From Albugo candida (lineage: Eukaryota; Oomycota; Peronosporomycetes; Albuginales), in contig JBDOQK010000041.1 in the NCBI GenBank assembly GCA_040437565.1, positions 186,001-250,000 of the forward strand: DNA of 64,000 nt. Reading direction: 5' to 3'. Under the pieces are notes generated by a model that saw only the letters and a list, made by a program, of their open reading frames with translations, was not told where the DNA came from and made no database searches. Below, one piece after another: positions 24,322-36,746 of the stretch; positions within the stretch are counted from its first letter, which is position 1, and every line of letters starts with the position of its first letter. The position numbers and the translations under genes were made by a program.

Positions 24322-24391
24322 CAACACTGCAATTCATGTAAAAATCCATTATTATCAAATTTCCACGAGACAAGAAGTGTATTGTGGCCAT

Positions 24392-27300
24392 TTACGCCAC
24401 ACTCTTGACGCTTTCCAAAGTGCCTAAACATGTGCGGGCTACGTCATCCAATACTTCTTTGATCTCATTTGTGGACTCTAGATACTCCTGCTTCCAAAAC
24501 GTATAGCTCTTGTTTCGAATCAGTTCGACAAAAGTTATCACCAGGCCCCACTACAGCACGAAAAAAGTCAGCACACACTTTACACGACACAAATCAACGA
24601 GCTCGTACCGGATGAGGTCGATTTGCAACAAGTCGCTCGATCAAAACGCGCGTAATTTGTTCCTTCAAGGTTTTGCTCGCTGTGGAAGAAAAGAGGTACA
24701 AAATGATCCAACTGTAAAATTGCGTCTGGCTGTTGGGATATCGCAAATGATTTGCCAAGCAATTTAAAAAGTAATAGCGTCCTTCAGCATCCAACTCTTC
24801 GGCCAAGAAGCGATAGATCTTCATTGCTGCCATCTTTTCAAGCTTTATCATCGGGTCTTGCTTGTTATCATCACAATCGCCAATCGATGGAGTAGCCGTG
24901 CTTTCCTTACCAATGTAGACAATCACAGCATTAATCGTTGGAATTGAATACTTGCAAGCATTCGGATCGCGTACTAACTGAGCTGGCGGCACCAATAGCT
25001 TTGTAATCAATTCTTGAGGTACAGAAACATCTCGGATAGACTGAAGTATTCCATCAAGATATTCTTTCAAGCCATTATGAGCTAAAGCTGCTGCCAAAGT
25101 TTGTGTGAGACGCGGAGCAGCGGAAACGTGCGAAAGTTGGAAAGCTTGCAAGAAGGGTACTCTAGGATCTGGGAGGCACACATCACGTGGACTTGCTGAT
25201 AAGATGATATTTCGTAGCTGGATACACGAAGCTGGGATCACGTCACAAAAACTCATGTAAAACTCACATAGGAATTCCGGGAAATCGTGCCAAAGTACCA
25301 ACATGATGCGAAGAGTACCTTTGTACAACTCCACCATCGAAGCTGAAAGTGGCTGGACATCGGCATGACGCACAAATACCTCCAAGAACTGCAAAAGATT
25401 GACAACAAGTCGATGAAGAATCTGCCATCCTCGCTGCTGTCGTGCTTCAAGAAGCAGCGGCATAAAGCATCGATGTGATATTAATTCCATCCATGCGAAT
25501 ACAAAGCTAGGAAGCGCTAAAGGTTGTAACGTGTTGTACGCACTGGCAAACGTGTTGAGTACTTGCAAGTGTATTGTTTCGAGCACTGGTTCCCGCAGCG
25601 TCAATTCTTTCATCAAATTCAAAAAAAGCCGGAAGAAAATTCGCTGATCGAAAATCGTCTTCTTTTTCCTTGAGAGCTCGTGAGCGACGACTAGAACATT
25701 GGCAATGGCCCGAACAGCGTGATTGAGAATTTGCACTTTCACAGTGATACTCGAATCCAAATACTTCACAAGCAGAGCCATCAAATGTGTCAACGCATCG
25801 ATAATGACATAATTCAATGGAAGTTTGACACCATTTCGCAAAGCTGTCAAATCTGAACTGTACGAGCTTTTGATACAAGCATCCACGCAAAGCTCAAGAC
25901 TGTAATTGAAGAAGAGCGAGATGCTTTCATCATCATTCAAAAGCCCGCTTTGACGCAACATCTGTATGAATTGCGCGTGCACCTTTTGATTCGATGTGGC
26001 CTGCTTATAGATTGCAATCCAATGTTCGATGGCATTGGTGATTGTGTACTTGCATGCAGCCAGTTGTTGTGCAGAGCTCCGATCCACAGTCTTTCCTCCG
26101 CCGCCTATTTCATTCGGCATTTTGGTGACACCACCGCCGATATTTGCAGAACGCGTCGTGGAATCATTGCTTTTGGCCTGCTCAATCAACGACGATAGGA
26201 TCTGAAGATTTCGATTCGTTGGGTTCGCATGACGTTCAACAATACGAGTCAACGCATCCAAAGTTCCCGGCAACTGAGTCGACAATTTGACATGATCCAT
26301 TGTCAGACACTGTCGAATAATGTGAACAGCAAATTCAATGGCCACAGAGTTTCGCTCCATATTGCGAGTGAGATACGCATCAAATTCGGACAATTCCAAC
26401 ACTTTGAATCGGACAAGCGCCAAAATGATGTCAGAATGAAGCTTCAGTTTGTCTTCGACAGACATACGCACTACCCACGCCACTATCTCTTTCTTCACTT
26501 TGTCAGCATTGGTGCAAAGAGCGTATAGCGAGCTCGCAAGAATCTCCAGAAGCAGCTCGTCACTGCGCCCACTTCCAAGCTCGTACATGCACTTGACGAT
26601 CTGTTGTGCAATTTTCAAAGTGGCTTCCTCTCTGAACGGAGGTTTCACAGAATTTACGATTGATCGGAATTCACGAATGACGTTGAAAATCTCACTTTCT
26701 GCTGGAATCGAATGTAGTGAAGGCATCTCGCGTTGTCCGTTTCCGGATTGGCGAACGACATTCTGTACAAAAAGCTCTGCTTTCTCCACTAGTCCTCCAA
26801 CACGCTCCAATGCTGCTGCAACTGTGAATGCAGCGACCTCTTGATTAGGACTTTGATCTTTGTTTTCATTACGCGGAACTACTCCAGCTCCCAGTGATGA
26901 CGTTGGCGCATACCCTGCTCTAGATATAGACATGGATGTTGGTCGCGGGATGCGTTGAAATGCTTCGTACACCACAAGCATTGAAGGCGGAATACCTCCA
27001 GGTTTTGGTCGAAACGTGGCTGGAAGTGATACAGAGCTTTGTTGAGCAGATCCGTGGAAATAGTGGACTGTATCACTGACTTTGCCTTGTCGTTGCTGGT
27101 TATATCGGCGACGAGATGCGTACACTGCCGAAAGCGCTTCGTCAATATCCCGCATCGCTTTCTCCGAAGAAGCCTTCTCGATCAACATGCATCCCAAATC
27201 TGTATTCTCGTTTGAGCAGACTTGGATCACGTGCTCAATCTGTTGTGGTTCTCCAACCGAACTGGGAATCAACGCACGTAAATGTGATCCGATGGAGCTT

Positions 27301-30300
27301 CGTAAAGGCTCTTTGGCTGTTATAAGCGCTAATGATCCTGACATGCTGGCTACCATCAAATGAGCTGCTTTACGCATTTTCACGTCGTCACATTCCGTCG
27401 CAAAATCTTTCAAAATGATTTCTCTCGTTGTGATACACGCAATCGTCACACTCCGTTCGACAACGGGCGATATAACCTCACGAATAGCTCGATCGACTGC
27501 CAGAGGGAGTAATCGCTTCAAATTGACATTTGACAGAGGAAGATCGGGATTCACTGCCACATACGAGGCAAGATTTGGAATAACAGTTGACTCAGACACC
27601 GTTGAATTGTGTGGTGATGCAAATGCGCCATTCGCGGTGTCTCGATTTGCAGCTGGGCTTGCTCCATCCAGCTTGCTTGATTTCACTATTTTCGAAGGAG
27701 TTGTGGAGCCTGTAAGTGCTTGTTTGTGCACCAGCTTTTGGCTCGGTGTTGGTGTCACGGATCGAAGTGATTTACTCGTTTTTACGTTAAAATCCGGATT
27801 TCCAGGTCGAGGTGGCGTCAGACGAGAATCAAGCAATCCAGCTTTGCATTGTTCCTCTACACTCAGTCTAAACGATTTGAACAGCACTTCGATTTCAAAT
27901 TTCAAATTTAGCTTCAGATCCGGGACGTCGTAGATTTCACGCATGGCATGTATCAATCCCATTATCCATGGATTCGGAGGCTTGAAAATCTTGGATTTTT
28001 TACATCCTTCCAAGACCTTGGCAACAAATGGAGCGACCGCAATCAAATGACCCGTTTCATATCCGACATAAAGCAGCTCCTTGAGATCCAATTCACGCTG
28101 GAGAAGCGGTTTATTACGTGAAAGCGTAAATAGTCCAAGCCATAAACCTAAATTCTTGAGCAGGGATCTTTGTTGAGAATTTGTCGTAATGGATGCCGAA
28201 GTGATGAGTTTGCGAGCGTTTATCAAAGTGCGTCTCATTATTTCTTTCTCGAGTTCCGGCTGCATCAATTTCTCAATGAATATTAGATACACAGTGTGAT
28301 AGTTTGGTTGTGTCGAAATACGTTTGATGACAAGGTAATTGGCCATCCAAGGGTAAAAGTTCTCTATCAATATCTTTCGCATTTCGGGAATTTTCGCTTC
28401 CAAGTTCGAAATCGACATGTTGTTGACGATAAAGTGAATTCTGTCTTTGATTCCTTCGTCAGGTTGGGCCAATACTTCACTTTCGTCACTAACACTTTCT
28501 TCGTTGAAAATGTGATTTACTATCATTGGAGGTAACTGAGGTGAAGCCGGTGATGCGATGAGTTTGGGTGAGACACTAGGTTGTGATACGATGACTTGCG
28601 ATCTGACTTCGACGGTTTCTTCTCGACTAGACTGAGTCGCGTTGGATGGTGTGGCGATCTTGACGGTCGTCACTGTTGTCGTCGTCACGGTCTCCATTTG
28701 TCGAACGACTTTGGAAGTTTCCTCGGAACTCACATCACCTGGTGAACGTTCACTTGCATCTCCTTCCGATCTGATGCCAACAGAGCGGACCACATGACGC
28801 ATGATTTCTGGTAGTGCATGCACGAGATGAGGGATCTGCGATAGATTGGTGCAGTAGGCCGGGAGCTCACGAAGTCTTGGAACAAATTGCTGCAATGCAC
28901 ACNNNNNNNNNNNNNNNNNNNNNNNNNNNNNNNNNNNNNNNNNNNNNNNNNNNNNNNNNNNNNNNNNNNNNNNNNNNNNNNNNNNNNNNNNNNNNNNNNN
29001 NNTCCTCGGAACTCACATCACCTGGTGAACGTTCACTTGCATCTCCTTCCGATCTGATGCCAACAGAGCGGACCACATGACGCATGATTTCTGGTAGTGC
29101 ATGCACGAGATGAGGGATCTGCGATAGATTGGTGCAGTAGGCCGGGAGCTCACGAAGTCTTGGAACAAATTGCTGCAATGCACACGCTCCAAAGAAAAAG
29201 TATTTGGAGTTGACTGGCTCGCGTAAACTCTCCAGGACAGAACGCAATGCTGTTTGTAAAAAGTTGGAAGGAAGTACCTGATGCTCAATCAGCTTTCCGA
29301 AAAGAACGCCAGTAATTCTCAGCTCCATCTCAGGGTATCGAGGGAAAAATCGATACTCATCGAAGAGGTTGTGTATCATACAAAAAAAGATTTGGCGTTC
29401 GCGTTCGTCGCGTGAGGTCTGAAATCTCTTCAGCATAGCAACTACATCATTAATATTCTGCTCAGATGTATAAATCTGCTGGAAATACGCATTTGCCTGC
29501 TCCTCAATCATCTCGGGAGTGACATTGGCTTCCATCGAGGCTGTTTCAGTAGCTTCTTTGATAGTGTCTGCGCGAGGTTTAGTTCCTGCGGCGATAATAG
29601 GATGTACTTCAATCGATAAGGTGATGACACGTTTCAGTTCTTGTGCGATTGGCGGTGGAAGTATCGACTGAACACCAACAATAAGCTTGAGAATGGCCGT
29701 CAGCGCTTCGATCGACATCAAATGACTCGTCGACGGTGTGATACTCTTCTTCGGGACAGCACGGGTGTAATTGCGGTGTACAAACGCAAGACACGATGTC
29801 ACAAAAGGAACGCGTTGACTTGTCAGACGCTCTGTCATCCATGTTTCAATGTTCAATACATCGTGATTGGATCCAACGATGGCGAGAGCCAAAGCAAAAG
29901 TATAGTAATTCGAATGAATTGCATGAGAAAACGCATCTTCGGTGGTTCGATACAGTGTGAATAACCTTGAAATAATCTGCGCTGAAGTTGTGGCGTAATA
30001 ACATTTCACGCTCGCGTGCAAAATAAAGTTCGGAACCACAGACCATAAATGACGCATTATCAGTGGAGCGTTCGGACGGCCCATGATGTAAATTCCAAGT
30101 AATTCAGAAAAAATGTCGTCACGAAGATTGCTTGATTTTATTTTTGACTCGGCTAAATTTGCAATAAGTACGTCCGGACACATTTTCATGGGGCCATCAA
30201 AGATATGACGAACTTTTCCATAGCAATCCTTCTCCGAGATACTCAATAAGGTATCGACCAAATCCAACGAAAACCAGGCTCCGTTCTTAGGGACAGCAGC

Positions 30301-31719
30301 AGCATCAGCTCCTTCAAATGGAGCTAATTTTCGAGGCGATTCAGCAAAGGATAAAACTTCTGGAGGTAATTCAATTGCAGCCTTCAATACGCCGAGCTGA
30401 GCACGCTGATGTTTCCACGGACGAAGAATGGTACTGACTTGAAACCGCGTCTGTGAGCATTTCTGATATGCGTTGATGAGGTATCGAAGCTGGATAGGGT
30501 TCCGTATGTCAAGTTCTGCTCGGTCGAATTCTTCCGCGACTTTTATCCACTTCAAAAGATCACAATCTTTCTGTAAAACTGCAGCAATAACGTCCAAATT
30601 CCAAGTCTTTCGTTCATAGTTATCATCAGCATTTTCTTTGACATTTGGCGAGTCACAAACTGACGAAAGCTGTGCCATCAAAGTAGCTCCATTATCTTCA
30701 CTCATTCCAGAAAATGTTCTAGAAAGCATCACAAGCATTCCAGCGATTTCATGCGGTGTAAGCATTGTTGTGTCAGCCACAGATGCTTCACCTAGTAATG
30801 CTCGAAAAGCTTTCTCGGTGCTCGTGCACGCATACCCAACATCTTCCATGAGTTCATAACACAAACAGCCTGCTTCGAGTTCGCTAGCTAGCTTACTGAT
30901 ACATTCGTTATTACTTGGCAAAGTACAATTGACGCAATCCAAGTCCAACTCTGTTAATGGGCTTATCTCTGCAGTATGCATATCTCTAGGATGAGGAGCT
31001 GCAATACTCGCCAAAAGCACATCTGTATCTTCCGCATCTTTCTGAAAAGCAACATGTGTCCGGAGTAGTGATATCAGCGAATGCAAAACATCGGGTGGAA
31101 GTTTCGCTCCACAGTTTGCTAATTCCAGTACTGTGCTTCGTAGAAATTGTAAAGCTCCAGCTCCATCTTCTGGACTGTTTCCTTGCAAAACAGCCAAGGC
31201 AATCGTGACTTGCTGGGGAACATTTAGCTTCAGCAGTTTGCAAACATTCATCAGCCAATCGTCGGTCAGTACTTGTTTCGAGTTTACTCCATTTCCATTG
31301 ATGATTCTTCCATGCGCAAGTCCCTCAAAAGCCTTTAGAAATTAGTATTTTTGCAAGTTGAAAGCTAAAAAGCGGCTTTACCTCACACAAAAACGTCGTA
31401 AAATTAGGACGAGATGAAGCTTGTGCAATCTCATGAGCCAGTAGCTGTATCTTGAGACTATCCTTGTGATGGGAAGCTTTGTTGTCACGAAAATCGATTC
31501 CTTTAACCAAGCAATTCAGCAGAAAGATACGAGCGTCGTCACCATAGAGATCCACAAGCTAATTGAATTGCAAAGAGTAATGAAAAAATCCGCTTTTGAA
31601 TGCGATCAGATCATTCAAACCTGATTTAGCTCAGCGACGCTCGATTTGAAGTTTTTTTTGTTGAAATTTGTGACGAGATACTGTATCTGCCAAAAAAGAG
31701 GCGAAGCAAATGAGGTCAT
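24392..31719 (-). CDS. CNOT1: CCR4-NOT transcription complex subunit 1 scaffold
   Basis: CNOT1 is the large scaffold of the CCR4-NOT deadenylase, which shortens mRNA poly(A) tails. Exons on the minus strand are 31621-31719, 31382-31558, 24609-31332 and 24392-24550. After removal of the false duplication around the gap at 28903-29002 (183 bp plus 100 N) all phases close and give about 2291 residues, near the human 2376. The N-terminus has IQYLVTNFNKKNF and EVGYACTSTEKAF-type blocks matching the CNOT1 HEAT region. A MIF4G-like CAF1-binding region follows at about residues 960-1190 (NFYPWMANYLVIKRISTQPN, LGLWLGLFTLSRNKP). The CNOT9-binding DUF3819 segment is near 1275-1420 (AVDRAIREVISPVVERSVTI), and the NOT1 C-terminal domain runs from about 1830, ending NRPHP|WGLVITFVELI. 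As deposited, the gap shifts the frame, so naive gene calling would split it in two. Confidence 0.97.
28720..29185. repeat. Scaffold gap with exact 183-bp duplicated flanks
   Basis: 100 N at 28903-29002. 28720-28902 equals 29003-29185. The duplication lies inside CNOT1 exon 3 and breaks its frame artificially (offset 283, not a multiple of 3). Confidence 0.95.
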
Positions 31720-31979
31720 TTGCAGCCCTTCTCTTTGTATTTCGTATCGCTATGATTTTTATAATCGCTCTCTCTCAATTTAGCAATGTGTAGAAGCGCC
31801 TTAAACTCGCACCGAAAGCGATTCGAGGGGCTCGGAGAATTTCAAAACGAAAAGTACCGAAGGTCTTCAATTAGGTACCCTGCTCATTTGTTACGTAACT
31901 GGTCTGTAATCGGTTACACATAACTACCTGCTTGTCAAGCGGTTCTCATCTCATCCTGACGCAAGCCCACATCATCTCA
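31720..31979. promoter_or_regulatory. Shared divergent promoter of CNOT1 and PDK1
   Basis: 260 bp separate the two start codons, which face away from each other. At about 31882-31895 the string GCTCATTTGTTACG resembles the oomycete initiator core (GCTCATTYYNCAWTTT is the published consensus), 98 bp before the PDK1 ATG. No comparable match was seen on the CNOT1 side. The initiator call is tentative. Confidence 0.4.
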
Positions 31980-34256
31980 ATGACACGAGACATGGAGCCG
32001 AAACCCGTAATCCCGATCGATTCATATGAGAACAAAAAGTTGAGATCTTTATCTGAAGTGACGTCTTCATTTTCTGTGGAGACTCCGCCGAGCCCAAGAG
32101 ACTTTCTCTTCGGGTCTGAATTAGGCCAAGGTTCCTATGCAAAGGTAGCGTTTTGAGGCATTCTAAATCGTAGAGACCAACGTTTTTGTGAATTCGAAGG
32201 TGTATCATGCAAAGCTAAAGAATAAATCAGCGTTGGATTTTGCGGTCAAAGTAATGGATCAGAATTTCATCCGACGCGAAAATAAGACCGCATTCGTGTT
32301 AACGGAACGGAAAGTGATGACACGCCTTCGTCATCCATTCATTGTTCGATTCTACTGCAGTTTTCGGGTATGAAACCGCAATTGCTAAGACAAAGAACCT
32401 TATATGCTCGCTATAGGATTCTCAAAGCTTGTATCTTGTTATGGAATTATGTCTTGGTGGAAATTTGCTCTCATTTATTCGGTAGGGATATAGATTGGAT
32501 TTCTTTCTGAAGAGTTCTGAAGAAGGAAGCACAATAGGGAGAAACTCAGGGAAAATGAAGATAAAGGTATTCAGGATTCAGCCTGTTGTCTGGAGTCGAC
32601 TCGCTTCTATATGGCGGAACTCGTGATCGCGATCGAATATCTACATTCCAAGGTAAGAAAGCATTGTGGAAGAACACAATACGTGACATTCGCTGTAGAA
32701 AGTTGTCCATCGAGATTTGAAACCCGATAATCTGCTCTTCAGGTAGGGAAATTTGAAAGTATCGGATCCTGAGTCCACCTCACAAGTTGTTTGTGAGCAG
32801 CGATAAAGGCCATCTCAAGGTCATTGATTTTGGATCTGCTAAGGTATGCACAATGTGGAGATTCAAACTGGTCATTATGAAGATAACGATTGCTCTCAAG
32901 GATGAAGAAGACCGATCTACGACATCTGGGAGCTTCTGTGGTACTGTATCATACGTGTCCCCGGAAGTACTCAAAGATAAACCAGCAACCGTGGCAACGG
33001 ATTTATGGGCTGCGGGATGTATCATGTATGAGGTGAACTCTCATCAAAGTATATCACTCCAGTCCTTACTCACTATGAGGACAGATGCTTACTGGTAGGC
33101 CAGCATTCATTGCAGAAACTGCATACGGCACATTTCAGAAAGTAAATAGCTATAAAATCTACGCTCATGATGCTAATCAGCTCACTGGGTGCAGATTTGT
33201 GATCACGGAGGAGCAGAAAATGACATGTTTTTCCCAGAGTCGATTCCATCAGCGGCGAGAGACCTCATTGAAAAACTTCTACAACCGGTACGCATTTAAA
33301 GCTTCAAGTATATGGAGATTTTTAGCTTTACATTTACTGTCAGGAACCCAACACTCGCATTGGTGCAGGCGAAGACTCATCGACTAGCTTTACAGCGCTC
33401 AAGGTACATGTACCACAAAATTGCTCTCTATGTACTTACACGTCAATGTGCTGGAGTGAAGACACATATGTTTTTCGATGGAATCGAATGGAGGAGTTTA
33501 CCATCACAAAAGCCTCCGAGGACTTCAATCGCTACGATAACATTACCGGAGCCGCACCTTGTAAGCCTACAGCCTCATTATTCGGCCAAATGAACTCACT
33601 CGGCGTATCAGGATGGAGCTAATGAGCATTGGGCAGTCGCGGACTATTTTTCGGATTGCGGTATTTCAGAAAGCACTTGCTCCGAGTTTGGCGGGTACGG
33701 ATGTTTTTATTTGCGGAATGTATAACTCGCTGAAAGAAATATTCATAGAAACGCGCGATCAAAGAGCAGTTATTCTTGGCATATGCCTTGCAAGGCACTT
33801 GGTGTGTTGCCTCCTGGAGAGCAAGTAGTCAAAAGATCGCTGGTTAAGATCCACAAGCGATTATTCAAACGTTCTCGCCAGGTTCCTTTATCTTTTGGTA
33901 CTGACATTATGCACTATAACTTGAGTGTTATCCGATAGATGGTGCTGACAGATCGACCACGACTCATACTGTTTAGCAGTGGATCCGGCGAGTTGAAAGA
34001 AGATTTTTTGCTGACGGCATCATTGCATGTCAAGACCTTGAGTAGAGATACGTTCGAGATTCGATGTGTACGTCTTCGATCTGCCATCCGGATTGACTGT
34101 TTCAACTCATTGTTTGGCGTTTAGTCGGCACAGGCAATACGATCGATACGTGTAACAGATATATCCGGAAGCGCTGAGGAATGGGCACAAGCTATATTGG
34201 ATATAGTCCAACATCGGTTGGGTGGATTAGGTGGCGGTTTGATGCAGCAACATTGA
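31980..34256 (+). CDS. 3-phosphoinositide-dependent protein kinase 1 (PDK1-like)
   Basis: An AGC-family Ser/Thr kinase with a C-terminal PH domain, the layout of PDK1, which phosphorylates the activation loop of other AGC kinases at PIP3 membranes. I resolve 15 exons: 31980-32144, 32200-32367, 32417-32481, 32538-32652, 32699-32742, 32798-32843, 32901-33032, 33085-33141, 33195-33287, 33344-33403, 33462-33560, 33612-33694, 33770-33881, 33939-34067 and 34125-34256. They total exactly 500 codons. Visible features are the glycine loop GQGSYAK (to residue 55), FAVKVMD lysine about 72, HRDLKPDN with Asp 177, DFGSAK Asp 196, and activation loop [13 protein letters not shown] with Ser 212 equivalent to human Ser241. 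[10 protein letters not shown] and FFDGIEW follow, then the PH domain at about 390-492 ([25 protein letters not shown]). The gene looks intact despite the lack of any long open frame. Confidence 0.9.
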
Positions 34257-34381
34257 AAGCTTCAGCATCGCCTTTGTACTATAGAACTTTGTATCACATT
34301 TCACAAAAATAAAGACCTTTCTATTCCGATATCCTATCACCACGGTTGACCTCGGAAATAAGATACTCATATAGCTATTTG
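34257..34381. other. PDK1 3' flank
   Basis: Short AT-rich sequence between PDK1 and the SINE insertion. No feature recognised. Confidence 0.4.
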
Positions 34382-34597
34382 ACTATCTTATATTATGGTT
34401 TGTCAAGGATTTCATNNNNNNNNNNNNNNNNNNNNNNNNNNNNNNNNNNNNNNNNNNNNNNNNNNNNNNNNNNNNNNNNNNNNNNNNNNNNNNNNNNNNN
34501 NNNNNNNNNNNNNNNTACCTTCCTTATCCTATCATGAGTCCCTGACCGTGTGAATATCACTTAAGTCTGACTTCAAACCTACTATCTTATATTATGG
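34382..34597 (-). mobile_element. SINE-like retroposon, copy 1, with 17-bp target duplication
   Basis: The 17-bp string ACTATCTTATATTATGG occurs at 34382-34398 and 34581-34597. Between them (34399-34580, interrupted by 100 N at 34416-34515) lies a sequence whose reverse complement starts AGGTTTGAAGTCAGAC and ends GAAATCCTTGACAAA. The same sequence in plus orientation lies at 37863-38152. Identity of both ends, a 16-17-bp target duplication and 5' truncation fit insertion by target-primed reverse transcription. Comparison with copy 2 suggests only about 25-30 real bases are missing at the gap. No coding capacity. Confidence 0.75.
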
Positions 34598-34831
34598 AGC
34601 ATAGGGATTGCACACCTCCAGCAGGGGGCCGTGGAAAACGCGTGTGATTAGAAACGACTTGGTTCATTTCCAATCAAAAGCATCTGCACCGGCTTCTTGG
34701 TGGAGCTGTACAATCATTTTATGAAACAACAACAACTATCGACTACAATGACGATGGTGAACTCAAAGGTATGTTTATGACAGATTTGAACATGATTATG
34801 ACGTTCTTTATGTACATAGCAAGAATAGGAA
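34598..34831. other. Unassigned, 5' flank of kinesin copy B
   Basis: Possibly includes remains of the first exon and intron of the kinesin pseudogene (an intron-like GT..AG stretch ends near 34829). Nothing else is seen. Confidence 0.4.
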
Positions 34832-36000
34832 AGCAACTTTCGCGTATGCTGCCGCCTAAGACCTGTGGACCCACAGAAAAACAGCGAAAACGGATGTAAG
34901 TGCGTTCAAAGCAGCGACAACGCAGAATCCTACAAGGTACTCTTCGTATTTCACTAGAATTCGTGTATATATCTCACATTGTTTCGTTTTTTAGGAAAAA
35001 ACAGTTCTCAAGAATTGCAGTACGATCGTGTCTTTACCGAATATGACACATCAACTGACGCTATTTAATGCGGCTGCCCGTCCGGCTGTCGACGGTATGG
35101 TGTAGTCGTCCACTAGTCATTTGTGCTGTGTATCTGACGGATGTTTTTGTAGATGTTATGGAAGGATACAATGCAACTAGATGCAAGGCGGCGAAGAAAA
35201 CCGACTCGAACAAGACGGCATCATCCCAAGGACAGCTGCGGAAATCTTCGACCGCATTAGTGAGGTTGATGGACCTGCTGATGCAAACATGGAGTTTGTA
35301 TTTGAAGTGAGTTACATCGAAATTTACATGGAGCAAGTGCGGGATCTGCTGGACACGCAAGGAGTACGGAAGCTCCAGATCCGGGAGGATAATCGGGGAG
35401 GCCTGTATTTGGAAAATTCGCGATAGGTATGTGTTACGAGCCTCGCAGGATTCATGCAGTATGTGCGTCAGGCTATGGAAAAGCGGTCTGTCGCGTCCAC
35501 GGCGATGAATATGCGCAGCTCACGGAGCCACAGCGTGGTTGGGGTGACAATGTCAAAGCGACACGTCCCAACACAAGTGGTGAAGACTGGAAAGCTATAT
35601 TTGGTGGATTTGGCAGGGTCTGAGATCTAAGGAAGACCGAGACCAGCGGAAAGCGACTGGAGGAGGCGAAGATGATCAACAAATCGTTGTCAAGTCTCGG
35701 TATGGTCATTGCTGGTTGGAAATGCGCTCACCACATTGATGATCAGCATTCGTGCAGCGCGTTGGATTAAGCGGAGACTTTGTCGAAGTTGCGATTCGGT
35801 GAGCGTATCAAAAAGATCAAGAATACGGCAATGGTGAGCAGGCGGGAGAACAACAAAGACCTTATGGATACAATCAAAGAACTGGAAAGACTTTTGATAA
35901 TGTAAAAGAAGCGTTCAAGCGACTTAGATTAGAAAGTGGATAGCAGTATAAGCGCTCATGAAAAATTGAGCAACAGGCTGAAGATTCTCGAAGAGAAGGT
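34832..36000 (+). pseudogene. Kinesin-1-like heavy chain pseudogene (copy B)
   Basis: Kinesin motor blocks occur in order. ESNFRVCCRLRP is the motor N-terminus, followed by an intron-like gap. Then come NAAARPAVDGM, a second retained intron, and EGYNAT joined directly to MQGGEEN, so that the P-loop GQTxSGKT is deleted. AAEIFDRISEVDGPADANMEF, YIEIYMEQVRDLLDTQGV and LQIREDNRGGLYLEN follow, and after frame changes SGKRLEEAKMINKSLSSLGM, AETLSKLRFGERIKKIKNTA and the start of the stalk. Several frame changes and stops are present. The best-preserved stretch (35181-35426) is closer to a working kinesin than copy A, so it may be younger. Retained introns argue for DNA-level duplication. Confidence 0.88.
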
Positions 36001-36180
36001 GCGATAGGCAGTATCGGAGAGCGATCGCCAGTCTGTTGCTCAATTCCTTATTGGTCGCTGTACAGCTTTCCACTTTCTTTTCCAAGACGCTCGAACGCTT
36101 CTTTTCCATTTTTAAAGCAGTTGTTTGACGGTATCCATAAGCTCATTGACGTTTTCATGGTGTGTGCTGCTCAGACCGAT
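35832..36180. repeat. Inverted partial duplication of kinesin stalk sequence
   Basis: The plus strand at about 35840-35995 encodes relics NNKDLMDTIKELERLL, KKRSSDLD and KLSNRLK. The minus strand at about 36180-36020 encodes NVNELMDTVKQLL, KKRSSVLEKKVES and NKELSNRLA. The two arms face each other with little spacer, a near-palindrome made of the same gene segment. Confidence 0.7.
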
Positions 36181-36365
36181 CGCATAAGTACAAAATATGT
36201 TAAGGCTTTCAGTCAAGATCAGCTATGTTGTGGAAAAAGATGATCCATTCCAGCCGAGTTATTCGGATTCGTACGATGGAAGCTACGTTTGGACGACATC
36301 GCAATGTTGTTGAGACTCAATTGAGGCCACTTCTATATGTACACCCTCTGATGCATAGCCAATTA

Positions 36366-36475
36366 AAATCCTGGAAAAACGTTTTTGCGTCGCGAAACTG
36401 TTCGGACGTGTAAATAATGATCTCACCTCTGTTTCCAACTACGCGCTATACCACTGGAAGCACCTATATGTAATA
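36366..36475 (+). mobile_element. MULE 5' end fragment
   Basis: Nucleotide match, in inverted orientation, to the 5' part of the MULE at 38267-39195. The strings TTGC/TTCCTCGCGTC, GAAACTGTTCGGACG and GC(G/T)CTAT.CCACT.GAAGCACC are shared. The coding relic is FASRNCSDV here and LASGNCSDA there. Only about 100 bp remain. Confidence 0.6.
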
Positions 36476-36551
36476 CTTATTTTTAATTGTTTGCAACATA
36501 GGGCATGTATGAATTCAACTATACCAAAAAGGCACTAGATATGTCCGCCTA

Positions 36552-36746
36552 TCATGGCCTACCTTCTCTCTTGCACTGGCTACATTTCCGCTGGGGTTGA
36601 GATTGACTTTCAGCATGCTCAATCAAAGACGAATCTAGCCTAGTGGAAGATCTAGCTCCTACAGGGCGGCCACGAATACGTACAACAGCTGGTTCTTGGA
36701 CCAGAGATGTTGTGGGATTGTCCAGTGAATCAAGAGCAGCAGTCAA
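36552..36746 (-). mobile_element. MULE transposase C-terminal tail fragment
   Basis: The 64-codon minus frame carries LVQEPAVVRIRGRPVGARSS followed by S/Q-rich sequence and KCSQCKREG. That is the RGRPxGxx motif plus the first half of the CCHC zinc knuckle found at the end of MULE/FAR1-type transposases. Truncated on both sides. Confidence 0.65.

Noticed and set aside
27415-27933. 172-codon plus frame inside CNOT1
   Set aside because: Antisense shadow of the intact CNOT1 exon 3; no independent motif.
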